In this document: positions 1-10,212 of the stretch, piece after piece | Numbering within the stretch: position 1 is the first letter of the stretch | How the letters are laid out: the number at the start of each line of letters is the position of its first letter | From: Alphaproteobacteria bacterium | GTDB lineage: Bacteria; Pseudomonadota; Alphaproteobacteria; Rickettsiales; Deianiraeaceae | Assembly (NCBI GenBank): GCA_030830305.1 | Contig: JAURNI010000034.1 | Location: 1 to 40,122 of the forward strand | Length of the DNA: 40,122 nucleotides | Reading direction: 5' to 3' | Made by a program: the position numbers and the translations under genes | Notes under the pieces: model-generated | What the model saw: only the letters and a program-made list of their open reading frames with translations | Told to the model about the DNA's origin: nothing | Database searches by the model: none

Positions 1-1077
1 AATGATATATTCAATTTTTATGTTTTTCTTGAACTACTGGTTATCTGTATTTATCTTATATTTGCCAATACTACAGATACTCAAAAGAAGAAAAATACAC
101 TCGAATACCTTCTTCTTGGCGGAATAAGTTCAGTGTTTATTGTTCTTGCAATTGAAATTATATATATAATCTACGGCTCATTAAATGTTACGGTAATATT
201 TGATAAATCACCAGTACTTGAAAAAAGCCAATTCATTTTATTAAAAATTTCAATAATATTTCTTGTTATTGCGTCTTTTATAAAACTTGCTATATTCCCG
301 TTTACATCGTGGGTAAGAAAAATCTATACAACGTGTCCCAATTTTTTTCTTCCATTTTATGGAAGCATCGTTAGCAGTGGCATTTCTTTATACATGGTAA
401 TTTTCTTTTTGTACAAAGTTATACACAATTACCAATTGTTATTGTTTGCGTCCAACATCATTACACCATTTTGCATTGCCGGAATTTTAATATTTTCAGT
501 ATTGTCAGTTAAAGAAAAAGATTTAAGGGTATTACTGGGTTATTCAACCCTTGCTCAAGTTGGGTATATTTATATTTGCATAACAACTCCAAACATCAAC
601 GCCATAACGGGCGGAATATTACATATTATACATAATATAATTGTTAAATTTGGAATGTTTGTCATTTTAACACAAATTTATAACACACATAAAACATATT
701 TACTTGATAGCATTAACGGATTGGGTCAAAACATTTTTATTGGAATATCTTTATGTATTTTTTCCGCAAGCTTGATTGGTATTCCTGGCACCAGCGGATT
801 CATTAGTAAATTTTACATGTTTCAGGGGTTAATTGAAGAAAAACGCTTTATAGCATTATTAGCATTTATTGCAGGATCGGTCTTAAATATCATATACCTT
901 TGGAGGGTTATATCCCCAATGTATTTCTTACCGGTGCTCAACAAAACAAAATTTACAAAAACCAGTATAGCTGCAATTATTATTGCAATAGGGTCAACAA
1001 TACTTTTTGGTATTTTTACAAACTTTACACTTGCAAAATCACAAAAAATAGCAACAGAATTTCTTCAAAGCCTTTAA
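1..1077 (+). CDS. Proton-conducting antiporter/NADH-quinone oxidoreductase N/M-like membrane subunit (MrpD/MnhD-like), 5' truncated by window edge
   Basis: Frame is open from base 1 (NDIFNFYVFLELLVICIYLIFANTTDTQ...EYLLLGGISS) into the listed ORF 133-1077; motifs LEY.LLGGISS, FIKLAIFPFTSWV, LLGYSTLAQVGYI typical of the MrpD/NuoN family. Confidence 0.75.
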   Translation, partial: NDIFNFYVFLELLVICIYLIFANTTDTQKKKNTLEYLLLGGISSVFIVLAIEIIYIIYGSLNVTVIFDKSPVLEKSQFILLKISIIFLVIASFIKLAIFPFTSWVRKIYTTCPNFFLPFYGSIVSSGISLYMVIFFLYKVIHNYQLLLFASNIITPFCIAGILIFSVLSVKEKDLRVLLGYSTLAQVGYIYICITTPNINAITGGILHIIHNIIVKFGMFVILTQIYNTHKTYLLDSINGLGQNIFIGISLCIFSASLIGIPGTSGFISKFYMFQGLIEEKRFIALLAFIAGSVLNIIYLWRVISPMYFLPVLNKTKFTKTSIAAIIIAIGSTILFGIFTNFTLAKSQKIATEFLQSL

Positions 1078-1097
1078 CACACTTTTTTTAATAAAAT

Positions 1098-2072
1098 ATG
1101 AAAAACATTAGTGAAATGAAAACAGAAATACTTCAAACAAAAACAGTACATGAACTTCTTAATGTTAAAGCATCATTTATTGGTAAAGGTGGAATTATTA
1201 CCGAGGAATTCAAAAACATGAAAGATCTTTCAATTGAAGAAAAAAAGCTAAAAGGACAAGAGCTTAACGAAATAAAAACCCAAATTGAATTTGCAATTGA
1301 AGAGCAAATGCGTTCAATTAAGGTAAATCAAATAAATGAAACTCTTGAAAATGAAAAAGTTGATATTTCTACGCCATCAAACGCAGTAGAAGTTGGCTCC
1401 CTACACCCTGTTTCTTTTGTTGCACAGGAAATTACCAATTTTTTCGGAAAATATGGCTTTTCAACGCATGATGGCCCTGAAATTGAAGATGACTACCACA
1501 ATTTTGAAGCCTTAAATTTTCCAGCACTTCACCCGGCAAGAAATATGCACGACACTTTCTATATTAAAGGAACGGAAGAACTACTTCGCACGCACACATC
1601 ATCGGTACAAATTCGCCATATGCAAAGCTCTAACCCTCCGTTTAGGTTTATTTCAATCGGTAAAACTTACAGATGCGATTCCGACCGCACACACATTCCA
1701 ATGTTCCATCAAGCAGAAGGTGTTTGCGTTGAAGAAGGTATAACACTTGCCCATTTAAAAACAATTGTTGAGGATTTCCTTAAACACTTTTTTTCCGGTA
1801 GCGAAGTTGAGATTCGTTTCCGCTCAAGCTTTTTCCCATTTACAGAACCTTCTTTTGAGGTTGACATCAACACCGGAAACGGATACTTAGAAGTTATGGG
1901 TTGCGGAATGATTCACCCAAATGTTCTAAAAAATTGCGGAGTTGACGCAAAGTATTCCGGTTTTGCATTCGGAATGGGAATTGAACGGCTTGCAATGTTA
2001 AAGTATGGCATTGAAGATGTTCGAGACTGCATTTCTTCAACGCCACACTGGCAGAAGCATTATGGGTTTTGA
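1098..2072 (+). CDS. pheS: Phenylalanine--tRNA ligase alpha subunit
   Basis: Class II motifs: GSLHPVS, HPARNMHDTFYI, LLRTHTSSVQIRHM, GYLEVMGCGMIHP, FGMGIERLAMLKYGIEDVR. Confidence 0.97.
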   Translation: MKNISEMKTEILQTKTVHELLNVKASFIGKGGIITEEFKNMKDLSIEEKKLKGQELNEIKTQIEFAIEEQMRSIKVNQINETLENEKVDISTPSNAVEVGSLHPVSFVAQEITNFFGKYGFSTHDGPEIEDDYHNFEALNFPALHPARNMHDTFYIKGTEELLRTHTSSVQIRHMQSSNPPFRFISIGKTYRCDSDRTHIPMFHQAEGVCVEEGITLAHLKTIVEDFLKHFFSGSEVEIRFRSSFFPFTEPSFEVDINTGNGYLEVMGCGMIHPNVLKNCGVDAKYSGFAFGMGIERLAMLKYGIEDVRDCISSTPHWQKHYGF

Positions 2073-2079
2073 TTAAGAT

Positions 2080-2925
2080 ATGACGGAAATTATACAGGTA
2101 AGTGAAAAATTATTTGATGAAATACGAAAACTAACTGAAGATGGTATGGAGTATTGGTCTGCAAGGGAATTGATGGTTGTACTTGATTACAAAACATGGC
2201 AAAAATTCCAAGGTGTTATGGAAAAAGCAAAACTTGCATGTATTAATAGCAATCAATTGGTTGAACGCCATTTTATCCAAACGGGTAAAATGGTACAAAG
2301 TGGCGTAGCATCTAAGTTTGTTGAGGATTTTTCTCTCACAAGATATGCCTGTTATTTGGTAGCACAAAATGGTGACCCAAACAAAGAAAAAATAGCACTC
2401 GCACAAACATATTTTGCCCTACAAACATACAAACAAGAAATTATAGAGCAAAGGTTAAAAGATAATCAAAGATTGCACGAAAGATATAAACTAAAAGAAA
2501 TAGAGGACAACATAGAAGAAACTGTATATCAAAGAGGCATTAATCAACCATACCAATTCGCAAAATTTAAAGATTCGCACATTCAAGCTTTATATGGAGG
2601 GCTAAGCACTAAGCAAGTTAAAAAAATGAGAAATATACCAGAAAATAGAGCACTGGCAGATTTTGATACCAACATTGAACTTGCTGCAAAATCACTTTCA
2701 CTTGCATTAACCGACAAAAACATCAAAGATAAAGATATTAAAGGAGAAGTACCTTTAACAAATGAAGCGAAAGAGAATGCAAAAGCAATTCGCAACACAC
2801 TGGAATTGCGTGGCGTAAAACCTGAAAAATTAAAGCCACAAGTGGATATAAAGTTGGTAGAAAAGGAGCACAAAAGAGAGCAAAAACTGTTAACAAAAAA
2901 ATCGCAACAAAATATTACTTCATAA
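2080..2925 (+). CDS. dinD: DNA damage-inducible protein D-like (DinD, BRO-N-type domain)
   Basis: EYWSARELMVVLDYKTWQKFQGVMEKA...HFIQTGKMV...DFSLTRYACYLVAQNGDPNKEKIALAQTYFALQTYKQE is the DinD signature. Confidence 0.85.
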   Translation: MTEIIQVSEKLFDEIRKLTEDGMEYWSARELMVVLDYKTWQKFQGVMEKAKLACINSNQLVERHFIQTGKMVQSGVASKFVEDFSLTRYACYLVAQNGDPNKEKIALAQTYFALQTYKQEIIEQRLKDNQRLHERYKLKEIEDNIEETVYQRGINQPYQFAKFKDSHIQALYGGLSTKQVKKMRNIPENRALADFDTNIELAAKSLSLALTDKNIKDKDIKGEVPLTNEAKENAKAIRNTLELRGVKPEKLKPQVDIKLVEKEHKREQKLLTKKSQQNITS

Positions 2926-2927
2926 AC

Positions 2928-2950
2928 CCATAAAAAAATTATGGTTTTTA
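2928..2950 (+). terminator. Possible intrinsic terminator after dinD
   Basis: CCATAA-AAAAA-TTATGG hairpin followed by TTTTT just after the dinD stop. Confidence 0.4.
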
Positions 2951-2998
2951 GCAAAAACTGCTTGACATCAAAAAACCATAGGTACAGTGCTGTAATTA

Positions 2999-4342
2999 AT
3001 GGTTAAAATTATGCTGTACGAGGCTCTCTCCCGAATTCAATTTGCTTTTACCGTTGGTTTTCATATTCTATGGCCGTCATTCACAATTGGGCTTTGTTTG
3101 TTTTTGTTTGTGTGTGAAGTTCTCTACCTGAAAACAAAAAACAAAGAATACATTTCCATTTATATGTTCTGGGTAAAGATTTTTGCCCTTTCCTTTGCAA
3201 TGGGAGTTGTTACAGGAATACCAATGTCCTTTCAATTTGGAACAAACTTCGCAAAGTTTTCGCAATTTACTGCACCAATTATAGGTCCTCTTCTTTCAGT
3301 TGAAATTCTAACTGCCTTCTTCTTGGAAGCAGTATTTATTGGTGTTATGCTTTTCGGTTGGAGAAAAGTTCACCCATTGATTCATCTTTTTGCAACATTT
3401 TTTGTTATGCTTGGAACTCATAATTCTGCATTGTGGATTTTAATCGTCAACTCATGGATGCAAACCCCCGCAGGTTTTGAAATTGTTGATGGTGTTTTGA
3501 ATGCGGCATCCTGGAAGGAGGTAATATTTAATCCGTCAATGCCTTATAGAGTTTCTCATATGCTTCTTGCATCGTATATTTCAACTTTGTTTGTTATATT
3601 TGGAATTTCTGCGTCTTATTTGCTAAATAACAAGGCAAATATTTTGGCAAAAAAAGCATTCAAGCTTGCATTTGGTATGCTTGTAATTCTTGTTCCGTTA
3701 CAGATTTTAGCAGGAGACTTGCACGGCTTAAATACTTTTAAACACCAACCCGAAAAAGTTGCCGCAATGGAGGGGCACTGGGAAACACACCAAGGCGCGC
3801 CGTTTTTAATGTTTGCCATTATTAATCCCCAAGAGGAAAGAAACTGGTTTGAATTAAAAATTCCAAATGCTGCAAGCCTTATTTTAACGCACAAAATAGA
3901 TGGTGAAATTAAGGGTTTGAAAGAATGGCCAAAAGAAGAAAGACCAATGGTTGGCGTAGTATTTTGGTCATTTAGAGTAATGCTTGCAATTGGTTTTGCC
4001 ATGTTTGTAATGGTCCTTTGGGGGGGCATTCTTACAATAAGAAAAAATTTATATACAAGTAAATTGTATTTAAAAATTGCAACATTGGCAACTCCTTTTG
4101 GATTTATTGCCGTGTTAGCAGGGTGGTTTGTTACAGAAGTTGGAAGGCAACCGTGGTCAGTTTACAGAGTACTTAAGATTGCAGATTCACACTCCCCAAT
4201 TACAAGTTCAGCAGTAATTTTTACTTTGGCATTTTTTGTAATATTGTATTCAATTTTGATGTATTTTTACATAAAATTTATAAAACTTACATACAGAAAA
4301 GGTATGCTTCCAATTGAGGCAGTTGAGGTTTATGGTAAATAA
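2999..4342 (+). CDS. cydA: Cytochrome bd-type (cyanide-insensitive-like) ubiquinol oxidase subunit I
   Basis: SRIQFAFTVGFHILWPSFTIG, GIPMSFQFGTNFAKF, GWFVTEVGRQPWSVYRVL; start may be the second Met (3011). Confidence 0.95.
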   Translation: MVKIMLYEALSRIQFAFTVGFHILWPSFTIGLCLFLFVCEVLYLKTKNKEYISIYMFWVKIFALSFAMGVVTGIPMSFQFGTNFAKFSQFTAPIIGPLLSVEILTAFFLEAVFIGVMLFGWRKVHPLIHLFATFFVMLGTHNSALWILIVNSWMQTPAGFEIVDGVLNAASWKEVIFNPSMPYRVSHMLLASYISTLFVIFGISASYLLNNKANILAKKAFKLAFGMLVILVPLQILAGDLHGLNTFKHQPEKVAAMEGHWETHQGAPFLMFAIINPQEERNWFELKIPNAASLILTHKIDGEIKGLKEWPKEERPMVGVVFWSFRVMLAIGFAMFVMVLWGGILTIRKNLYTSKLYLKIATLATPFGFIAVLAGWFVTEVGRQPWSVYRVLKIADSHSPITSSAVIFTLAFFVILYSILMYFYIKFIKLTYRKGMLPIEAVEVYGK

Positions 4343-4356
4343 TTTATTTTATATCT

Positions 4357-5355
4357 ATGATTATGGTACATTTAATGGCATTTTTGGTCATTTTTGGGTT
4401 GGTTGCATATGTAATGCTTGATGGTTTTGACCTTGGAACAGGCATCATTTTTCCATTTGTAACTCAAGAAAAACGAGGGAAAATGCTTGATTCTATTGCC
4501 CCATTTTGGGACGGCAACGAAACATGGCTTGTCTATGCGGGAGGTCTACTCTTTGCAGCATTTCCCGTTGCTTACTGGGTTACGCTTTCTGCATTATACA
4601 TTCCTGCATTCTGCATGTTGTTTTGCCTTGCAATACGTGGCGTTGCTTTTGAATTTCGCCTTAAGTCAGTTGAAGAAGAAGACAAAAAAACATGGGAAAA
4701 TGTTTTTTGTATAGGTTCAATTGGAGTTTCTTTCTTTCAGGGTATAATTCTTGGAGCATCAGTTTCCGGAATTAAAATTGAGAATGGACATTTTGCCGGC
4801 AATATGATGGATTTCCTATCTCCGTTAAGTCTTGCATGCGGCATAGCAGTAACGGTTGCGTATGCGGTGCTTGGGTCATCATGGCAAATATACAAAATTA
4901 AAAAAGAATCTTTTAAAGAGCTTTATATAATTTTTCAAAATTTTTTAGTTGCAATGGCAATACTCTTTATTTTAGCAGTTCCGGTACTTTGTTATCAGCG
5001 TCCAGATATTGTATCTTTTGTGATTGCTAACAAATTCCGCCTTATTAGTGTAATAACACTTATTATGCTATCTATTTTAATATTCTACATACTGTTTGCA
5101 TACAAATTTAAAAATGATATTTTGTACTTTCTGTTTTCTATTTTATTATTTGCAGTACCACTGGTAACAGTGCTTGTTGCACTATATCCATATGCAGTAC
5201 CATTTACACATACGGTACATGATATCGCAAACACACCGCAAGCATTAAAATTCGTCACTATTACAACTCTTGTTGTGCTACCAATAATTATCTGTTATAC
5301 TGGATATGTCTACTATACATTTAGAGGTAAAAATTCAGAAAACTATTATTCGTGA
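4357..5355 (+). CDS. cydB: Cytochrome bd-type ubiquinol oxidase subunit II
   Basis: VMLDGFDLGTGIIFPF, PFWDGNETWLVYAGGLLFAAFPVAY, GVAFEFR motifs; directly downstream of cydA. Confidence 0.95.
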   Translation: MIMVHLMAFLVIFGLVAYVMLDGFDLGTGIIFPFVTQEKRGKMLDSIAPFWDGNETWLVYAGGLLFAAFPVAYWVTLSALYIPAFCMLFCLAIRGVAFEFRLKSVEEEDKKTWENVFCIGSIGVSFFQGIILGASVSGIKIENGHFAGNMMDFLSPLSLACGIAVTVAYAVLGSSWQIYKIKKESFKELYIIFQNFLVAMAILFILAVPVLCYQRPDIVSFVIANKFRLISVITLIMLSILIFYILFAYKFKNDILYFLFSILLFAVPLVTVLVALYPYAVPFTHTVHDIANTPQALKFVTITTLVVLPIIICYTGYVYYTFRGKNSENYYS

Positions 5356-6158
5356 CAATGAAAAAAACTGCAATCATTATACCATCAAGACTTGGCTCCA
5401 CAAGGTTGCCAAACAAACCTCTTGCAATAATTCACGGCAAAACACTAATTCAGCATTGTCTTGAAAGTGCTATCAATACAAATGTTGGAGAGGTTTTTGT
5501 TGCAACAGATTCCGAAAAAATTGCAGATATTGTGCAAAAAGCCGGTGGAGTTGCAATTATAACACCAAGCGATTTACCATCTGGAACTGACCGCATTATG
5601 AATGCTTACAAACAAATTGGTAGAGATTTTGATTGTATTGTAAATTTACAAGGAGATATTCCCAATATTTCTCCACAAATTATCAAAAAAACGGTTGAAG
5701 TGCTTACGAAAACAGGTTGCGATATTGCAACTGCAGTAATGAAGGTTGAAGAAGAAGTTGCACGGAAGCCGTCTTGCGTTAAACCTATTCTTACTAATAA
5801 GGGGGAATGTTTTAAGGCATTATATTTTTCACGACAACCGGTTCCATATAATGCTAACGAATATTATGAACACATCGGTATTTATGCCTATACCCCATCT
5901 TCACTTGAAAAATTCACAAGTTTGCCGGAGTCTCAACTTGAAAAACTTGAAAAACTTGAGCAATTACGCGCACTTGAAAATGATATGTCCATTTATGCCT
6001 GCGTTGTAGATTCTTCACTAAAACCAATTAGTATTGACACCGAAGACGACCTGAACCTTGCAATAAAATTTCTGAAAAAAAAGGATTTTGCATCAACAGA
6101 AAAATACAAAAAACTTTCTGAAAGCTTAAAAAAGAATATGGAAAGAAGGAAGGGGTAA
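5352..6158 (+). CDS. kdsB: 3-deoxy-manno-octulosonate cytidylyltransferase
   Basis: IIPSRLGSTRLPNKPLA, EVFVATDSEKI, NLQGDIPNI, YFSRQPVPYN, HIGIYAYTP, LEKLEQLRALEN, SIDTEDDL. Confidence 0.96.
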   Translation: MTMKKTAIIIPSRLGSTRLPNKPLAIIHGKTLIQHCLESAINTNVGEVFVATDSEKIADIVQKAGGVAIITPSDLPSGTDRIMNAYKQIGRDFDCIVNLQGDIPNISPQIIKKTVEVLTKTGCDIATAVMKVEEEVARKPSCVKPILTNKGECFKALYFSRQPVPYNANEYYEHIGIYAYTPSSLEKFTSLPESQLEKLEKLEQLRALENDMSIYACVVDSSLKPISIDTEDDLNLAIKFLKKKDFASTEKYKKLSESLKKNMERRKG

Positions 6159-6176
6159 AATACCCCTAAAAACTAC

Positions 6177-6755
6177 TTATTCAACCGCTGCCTCTACTTC
6201 AATTGCAATTTGTATGTCATCTGAAACCATACCGATTCCATAATTCATTCCAAATTCAGAGCGTTTTATTACCGTTGTTGCACTAAACCCGACTGATTTC
6301 TTTTTTGTAAAAGGATGTTTACCTATTTTATTAAGTTTAGCATACAAAACCACAGGCTTTGTAACACCAAGCATTGTGAAATCTCCATATACTTTTGCAT
6401 ACTCTTGGTTGTACACATCAACTTTTGTACTAACAAATGTTGCTGTTTTATATTTTTCAATGTTAAAGAAGTCAGAGCCTTTAAGATGTTTATCAAATGC
6501 TTCAATTCCAGTAATAATACTGGAAGTATCAATAGTCACATTCACACTGCTAATTGATGGATTTTTTTCATCTAATATGATATAACCATCAGATTTAGCA
6601 AATTTACCGTCTGGATTCGAAAAACCAAGATGATTCGCGTGCCAAATAATATTCGTGTGATTTGGATCCAAAACAAACTTTTCACTTTTTGCATACACAG
6701 TTGATGATATTGCAATAATTAGTACCACCGGCAGCACTCTGAAGATTTTTAACAT
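6177..6755 (-). CDS. YceI family periplasmic protein
   Basis: Signal peptide then FVLDPNHTNIIWHANHLGFSNPDGKF...IDTSSIITG...HLKGSDFFNIEKYKTATFVST, the YceI lipocalin-like pattern. Confidence 0.9.
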   Translation of the reverse strand: MLKIFRVLPVVLIIAISSTVYAKSEKFVLDPNHTNIIWHANHLGFSNPDGKFAKSDGYIILDEKNPSISSVNVTIDTSSIITGIEAFDKHLKGSDFFNIEKYKTATFVSTKVDVYNQEYAKVYGDFTMLGVTKPVVLYAKLNKIGKHPFTKKKSVGFSATTVIKRSEFGMNYGIGMVSDDIQIAIEVEAAVE

Positions 6756-6811
6756 ACATAAAAAACAGTTATACTTTTGTATATAAGTATATATAATTAA
6801 AATTCAACTTT

Positions 6812-8050
6812 TCAACTTCTATAATCAACATTAATGTCAATATAACCATGAGTGAGATCGCATGTCCAAACTGTTGCACTGCCACTTCCAATACTTCCAA
6901 CATTCACATTAATTTCAACAAATGCACCGCAAAGATAGTAATAAACAGCTTCTTCCGAGTATTGTGAATGCAGCCCCTCATTTTCATAAATTTTATGTTT
7001 TCCAATTGAAATTGAAAGATGTTTTAGATCAATATCCTCACTTGTTTTACCAATTGCCATGGCAATTCTACCCCAGTTTGGGTCACTTCCTGCAATTGCC
7101 GTTTTCACAAGTGGAGAATTTGCAATCGCTTTTGCAATAATTTTTGCTGCAGCATAGCTTTTTGCACCTTCAACATTTATTGTAATAAATTTCTGAGCGC
7201 CCTCACCGTCCATAACAATTTGTTTTGCAAGGTTTTCCATCGCATCTTTTAATGCTATCGAAAACTTATTCAGATTTTCCTCATTTTCCAATTGAACATT
7301 AACTTGGTTTGTTGCAAACACTAACAGAGAATCAGAAGTTGAGGTATCGGAATCCACGGTAATGGAATTAAATGTTGTTTCAACATGCTTGGCAAGCAAA
7401 TATTGCAATATTTTACTTGAAATGGTAGCATCTGTAAAAATAAAACTTAACATTGTTGCCATGTTGGGTTCAATCATACCAGAACCTTTTGCAATACCTG
7501 TAATAGTAATTTTCTTACCTGCAATTTCCACTTGCTTTGAATATATTTTTGGAAAAGTGTCGGTTGTCATTATTGCTTTTGCAGTACTTGCAATATTATT
7601 TTGCGAAAGATTTGTTTTAAGGTTTGGAATTGCGTTGATGATTTTTGAGGAGTCAAGCAGTGCACCAATTACACCCGTTGAACAAATAAAAACCTCACTT
7701 TTTGGAACAGCAAGCTCTTTTGCAACGGAAGATATAACCTGCTCAACGAGCTCTTCTCCTTTTTTACCGGTCATAGCAAGTGAATTCCCTGAATTAATAA
7801 TTAACGCAGAAGCTCTACCGGTTTGCAGGTTTTCACGGCATTTCAAAACGGGTGGAGATGCCATTTGAGACTTCGTAAAAACACCGGCAACTGATGTATT
7901 TTTAGAGAATTTAACAAGGGAAAGATCTTCCTTGTGTTTATATAACCCGCATTGAGTTGACGCACATTCAATTCCAGTAATAGGTAGTGGTGTTACAATA
8001 TTTTTTGGTGCAAATGGGGAAGTGTTTAATACTTTTTTAGCCATAAACAA
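6812..8050 (-). CDS. argJ: Bifunctional glutamate N-acetyltransferase/amino-acid acetyltransferase ArgJ
   Basis: Self-cleavage site KGSGMIEPNMATMLSFIFTDA; VTVDSDTSTSDS-like segment; GSDPNWGRI. Confidence 0.96.
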   Translation of the reverse strand: MFMAKKVLNTSPFAPKNIVTPLPITGIECASTQCGLYKHKEDLSLVKFSKNTSVAGVFTKSQMASPPVLKCRENLQTGRASALIINSGNSLAMTGKKGEELVEQVISSVAKELAVPKSEVFICSTGVIGALLDSSKIINAIPNLKTNLSQNNIASTAKAIMTTDTFPKIYSKQVEIAGKKITITGIAKGSGMIEPNMATMLSFIFTDATISSKILQYLLAKHVETTFNSITVDSDTSTSDSLLVFATNQVNVQLENEENLNKFSIALKDAMENLAKQIVMDGEGAQKFITINVEGAKSYAAAKIIAKAIANSPLVKTAIAGSDPNWGRIAMAIGKTSEDIDLKHLSISIGKHKIYENEGLHSQYSEEAVYYYLCGAFVEINVNVGSIGSGSATVWTCDLTHGYIDINVDYRS

Positions 8051-8305
8051 TTACTAAATATGGAAATCTTGGTAATAAGATTTATTAAAATCAAATATAA
8101 ATATATTTTCTTGATACTATACAAGTGCATAAAGCATTTGATATGGAAATAAATCTTTCTTGACAACAAAGGTCTTCAAGTATTTTGTTTAAAATTTAAA
8201 TTCTTGACAAAACTCAAAATCAAGCGCATTGATTTTTATCACCAAAAAACAAAGGTGAATGCAAGAAATTTGCTTTTTTAAAAAACATTTAAGTATTTTG
8301 AGTTT

Positions 8306-10048
8306 ATGTCAGATAAAATTTTAATCGATGCACTGTTTCCAAATAATATCCGTGTTGCACATGTTCAAGACGGAGAACTTGAAAATTTCAACTTTGAGGT
8401 TGCAGGAAACAAAAATGTTCGTAGCAATGTGTATCTTGCGAAGGTTTTAAGAGTTGAAAACTCACTACAAGCTGCATTTGTTGACTATGGTGGCGAAAAA
8501 AACGGTTTTCTGTCAATCTCTGAAATTCATCCAGATTACTTCCACCTTCCGTTAGAGGAAAAACAAAAACTTATTAAAACAATTGAGGATCTCCAAGATG
8601 ATAAAGACGGAGAAGGCAAGGAACTTCCAACAAAAGAGCTAAATAGAATTTATAAATCGTATAATATTTCATCGATTGTAAAAGTTGGGCAGTTGGTTTT
8701 GGTGCAAGTTATCAAAGAGGAAAGAGGTAATAAAGGCGCAACACTAACAACTTATATATCCCTTGCCGGAAGATATTGTGTTTATATGGCTAATGTTCCT
8801 AATCGCCATGGAATTTCACGCAAAATTCATAATATTAACGAACGCCAACGAATTCGGGACGTCATTACAGAAATCCACAAAGACATACACGGAAGCATTG
8901 TTATTAGAACAGCCGGCGAGGGTGCAAGCAGAGAAAATATTGAGAAAGATCATAAATACCTTATCAAAACATGGGCAGACATTAAAAAGAAAACACTTTC
9001 AGCACAGGCACCATCGTTGATTCATCAAGACGGCAGCATTGTAAAACAAGTAATTCGCGAGTACTGCACAACAAGTACACAAGAAATTATTATTGACGGC
9101 AAACTTGCTTATGCAGAAGCTGAGGAAGTTTTGCAAAATCCGGCGTACAAAGATCTTAAACTTACTAAGCATACTTCTAAAACGCCAATCTTTGTTGCAC
9201 ATAAAATTGAAGATAAAATATCAGATCTTCTAAAGCCAACGGTTCAAATGCAGTCAGGTGCTTCACTTGTAATTCAACAAACAGAGGCATTAATTTCAAT
9301 TGATGTAAACTCCGGCAAGTCAACAGGGGAAGTTAGTATTGAAGAAACTGCGGTTAAAACAAATAAAGAAGCTGCCAAAGAAATTGCGCGCCAATTAAGG
9401 TTAAGAAATCTTAGCGGCTTAATTATTGTTGATTTCATTGACATGAATCAATATTCAAACCGCAGGTTAATTGAAAAAGAATTTAAAACTGCTCTTGAAA
9501 AAGATCGTGTTCGTGTTCAAATTCTCTCTATCAGTTCTTTTGGTTTAATGGAAATTTCAAGACAAAGAACCTCTCCAACACTGCTTGAAATTTCGGGGAA
9601 CATTTGCCCACATTGTAATGGTGGCGGGTTTGTACAATCCGTTGAACATGCGTCAATGTCTTTACTTCGTCAAATTACAAGTTTTATACACAAATCAAGC
9701 AAACCAATGAAAAGAATTCAAGTTGAAGCATCAACAGACACATCTTTACATATTCTAAATTACAAAACAAATCTTTTAAAAGAAATTGAAGAAGAGTATG
9801 GAATTCGTATAATATTTGGCACATCTCAAAGTGGTGAATATAAGATTACAGATATTACACGAAATGAAAACGATGACGAAATATTCATTTCTGAAAAAGA
9901 CTGGAATCCGAACGAGTACGAAAGCGTTGAAAAACCACAAAAACCAACAAAAAACCACAAAAGAAAAAAAGGATTTGAACAAAAATCAAAAGAAGTTGTA
10001 CAGCAAAAAGTAGGGTTTTTAAGTAAAATTAAAAAGCTTATCAAGTAA
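8306..10048 (+). CDS. Ribonuclease E/G family protein (short form)
   Basis: S1-domain start, LVQVIKEERGNKGATLTTYISLAGRY, SIDVNSGK, LSGLIIVDFIDM, GLMEISRQRTSPTL, Zn-link CPHCNGGG. Confidence 0.93.
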   Translation: MSDKILIDALFPNNIRVAHVQDGELENFNFEVAGNKNVRSNVYLAKVLRVENSLQAAFVDYGGEKNGFLSISEIHPDYFHLPLEEKQKLIKTIEDLQDDKDGEGKELPTKELNRIYKSYNISSIVKVGQLVLVQVIKEERGNKGATLTTYISLAGRYCVYMANVPNRHGISRKIHNINERQRIRDVITEIHKDIHGSIVIRTAGEGASRENIEKDHKYLIKTWADIKKKTLSAQAPSLIHQDGSIVKQVIREYCTTSTQEIIIDGKLAYAEAEEVLQNPAYKDLKLTKHTSKTPIFVAHKIEDKISDLLKPTVQMQSGASLVIQQTEALISIDVNSGKSTGEVSIEETAVKTNKEAAKEIARQLRLRNLSGLIIVDFIDMNQYSNRRLIEKEFKTALEKDRVRVQILSISSFGLMEISRQRTSPTLLEISGNICPHCNGGGFVQSVEHASMSLLRQITSFIHKSSKPMKRIQVEASTDTSLHILNYKTNLLKEIEEEYGIRIIFGTSQSGEYKITDITRNENDDEIFISEKDWNPNEYESVEKPQKPTKNHKRKKGFEQKSKEVVQQKVGFLSKIKKLIK

Positions 10049-10212
10049 GCAGTGGTGTATTTGTAGATTATCTACCTGCATTTCTCTTTGATTGTTACAT
10101 GGTCTAAGTATGCATACTTTCCATAAAATACTTGACTATATATATATATTTTCCATACATTTGAGCTAAGCTCTCACACAAGAGCTATATTATAATTTTT
10201 GTTGATGAATTT

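Noticed and set aside
2583-2954. Minus-strand 123-aa ORF inside dinD
   Set aside because: Antisense to a conserved DinD-like gene; low-complexity F/S-rich
3616-4029. Minus-strand 137-aa ORF inside cydA
   Set aside because: Shadow ORF antisense to a clearly conserved gene
5936-5962. Short tandem CTTGAAAAA repeat
   Set aside because: Encodes LEKLEKLEQ of KdsB, an ordinary coding micro-repeat near the conserved LEQLRALEN motif
7362-7868. Plus-strand 168-aa ORF inside argJ
   Set aside because: Antisense shadow ORF of argJ; no recognisable motif
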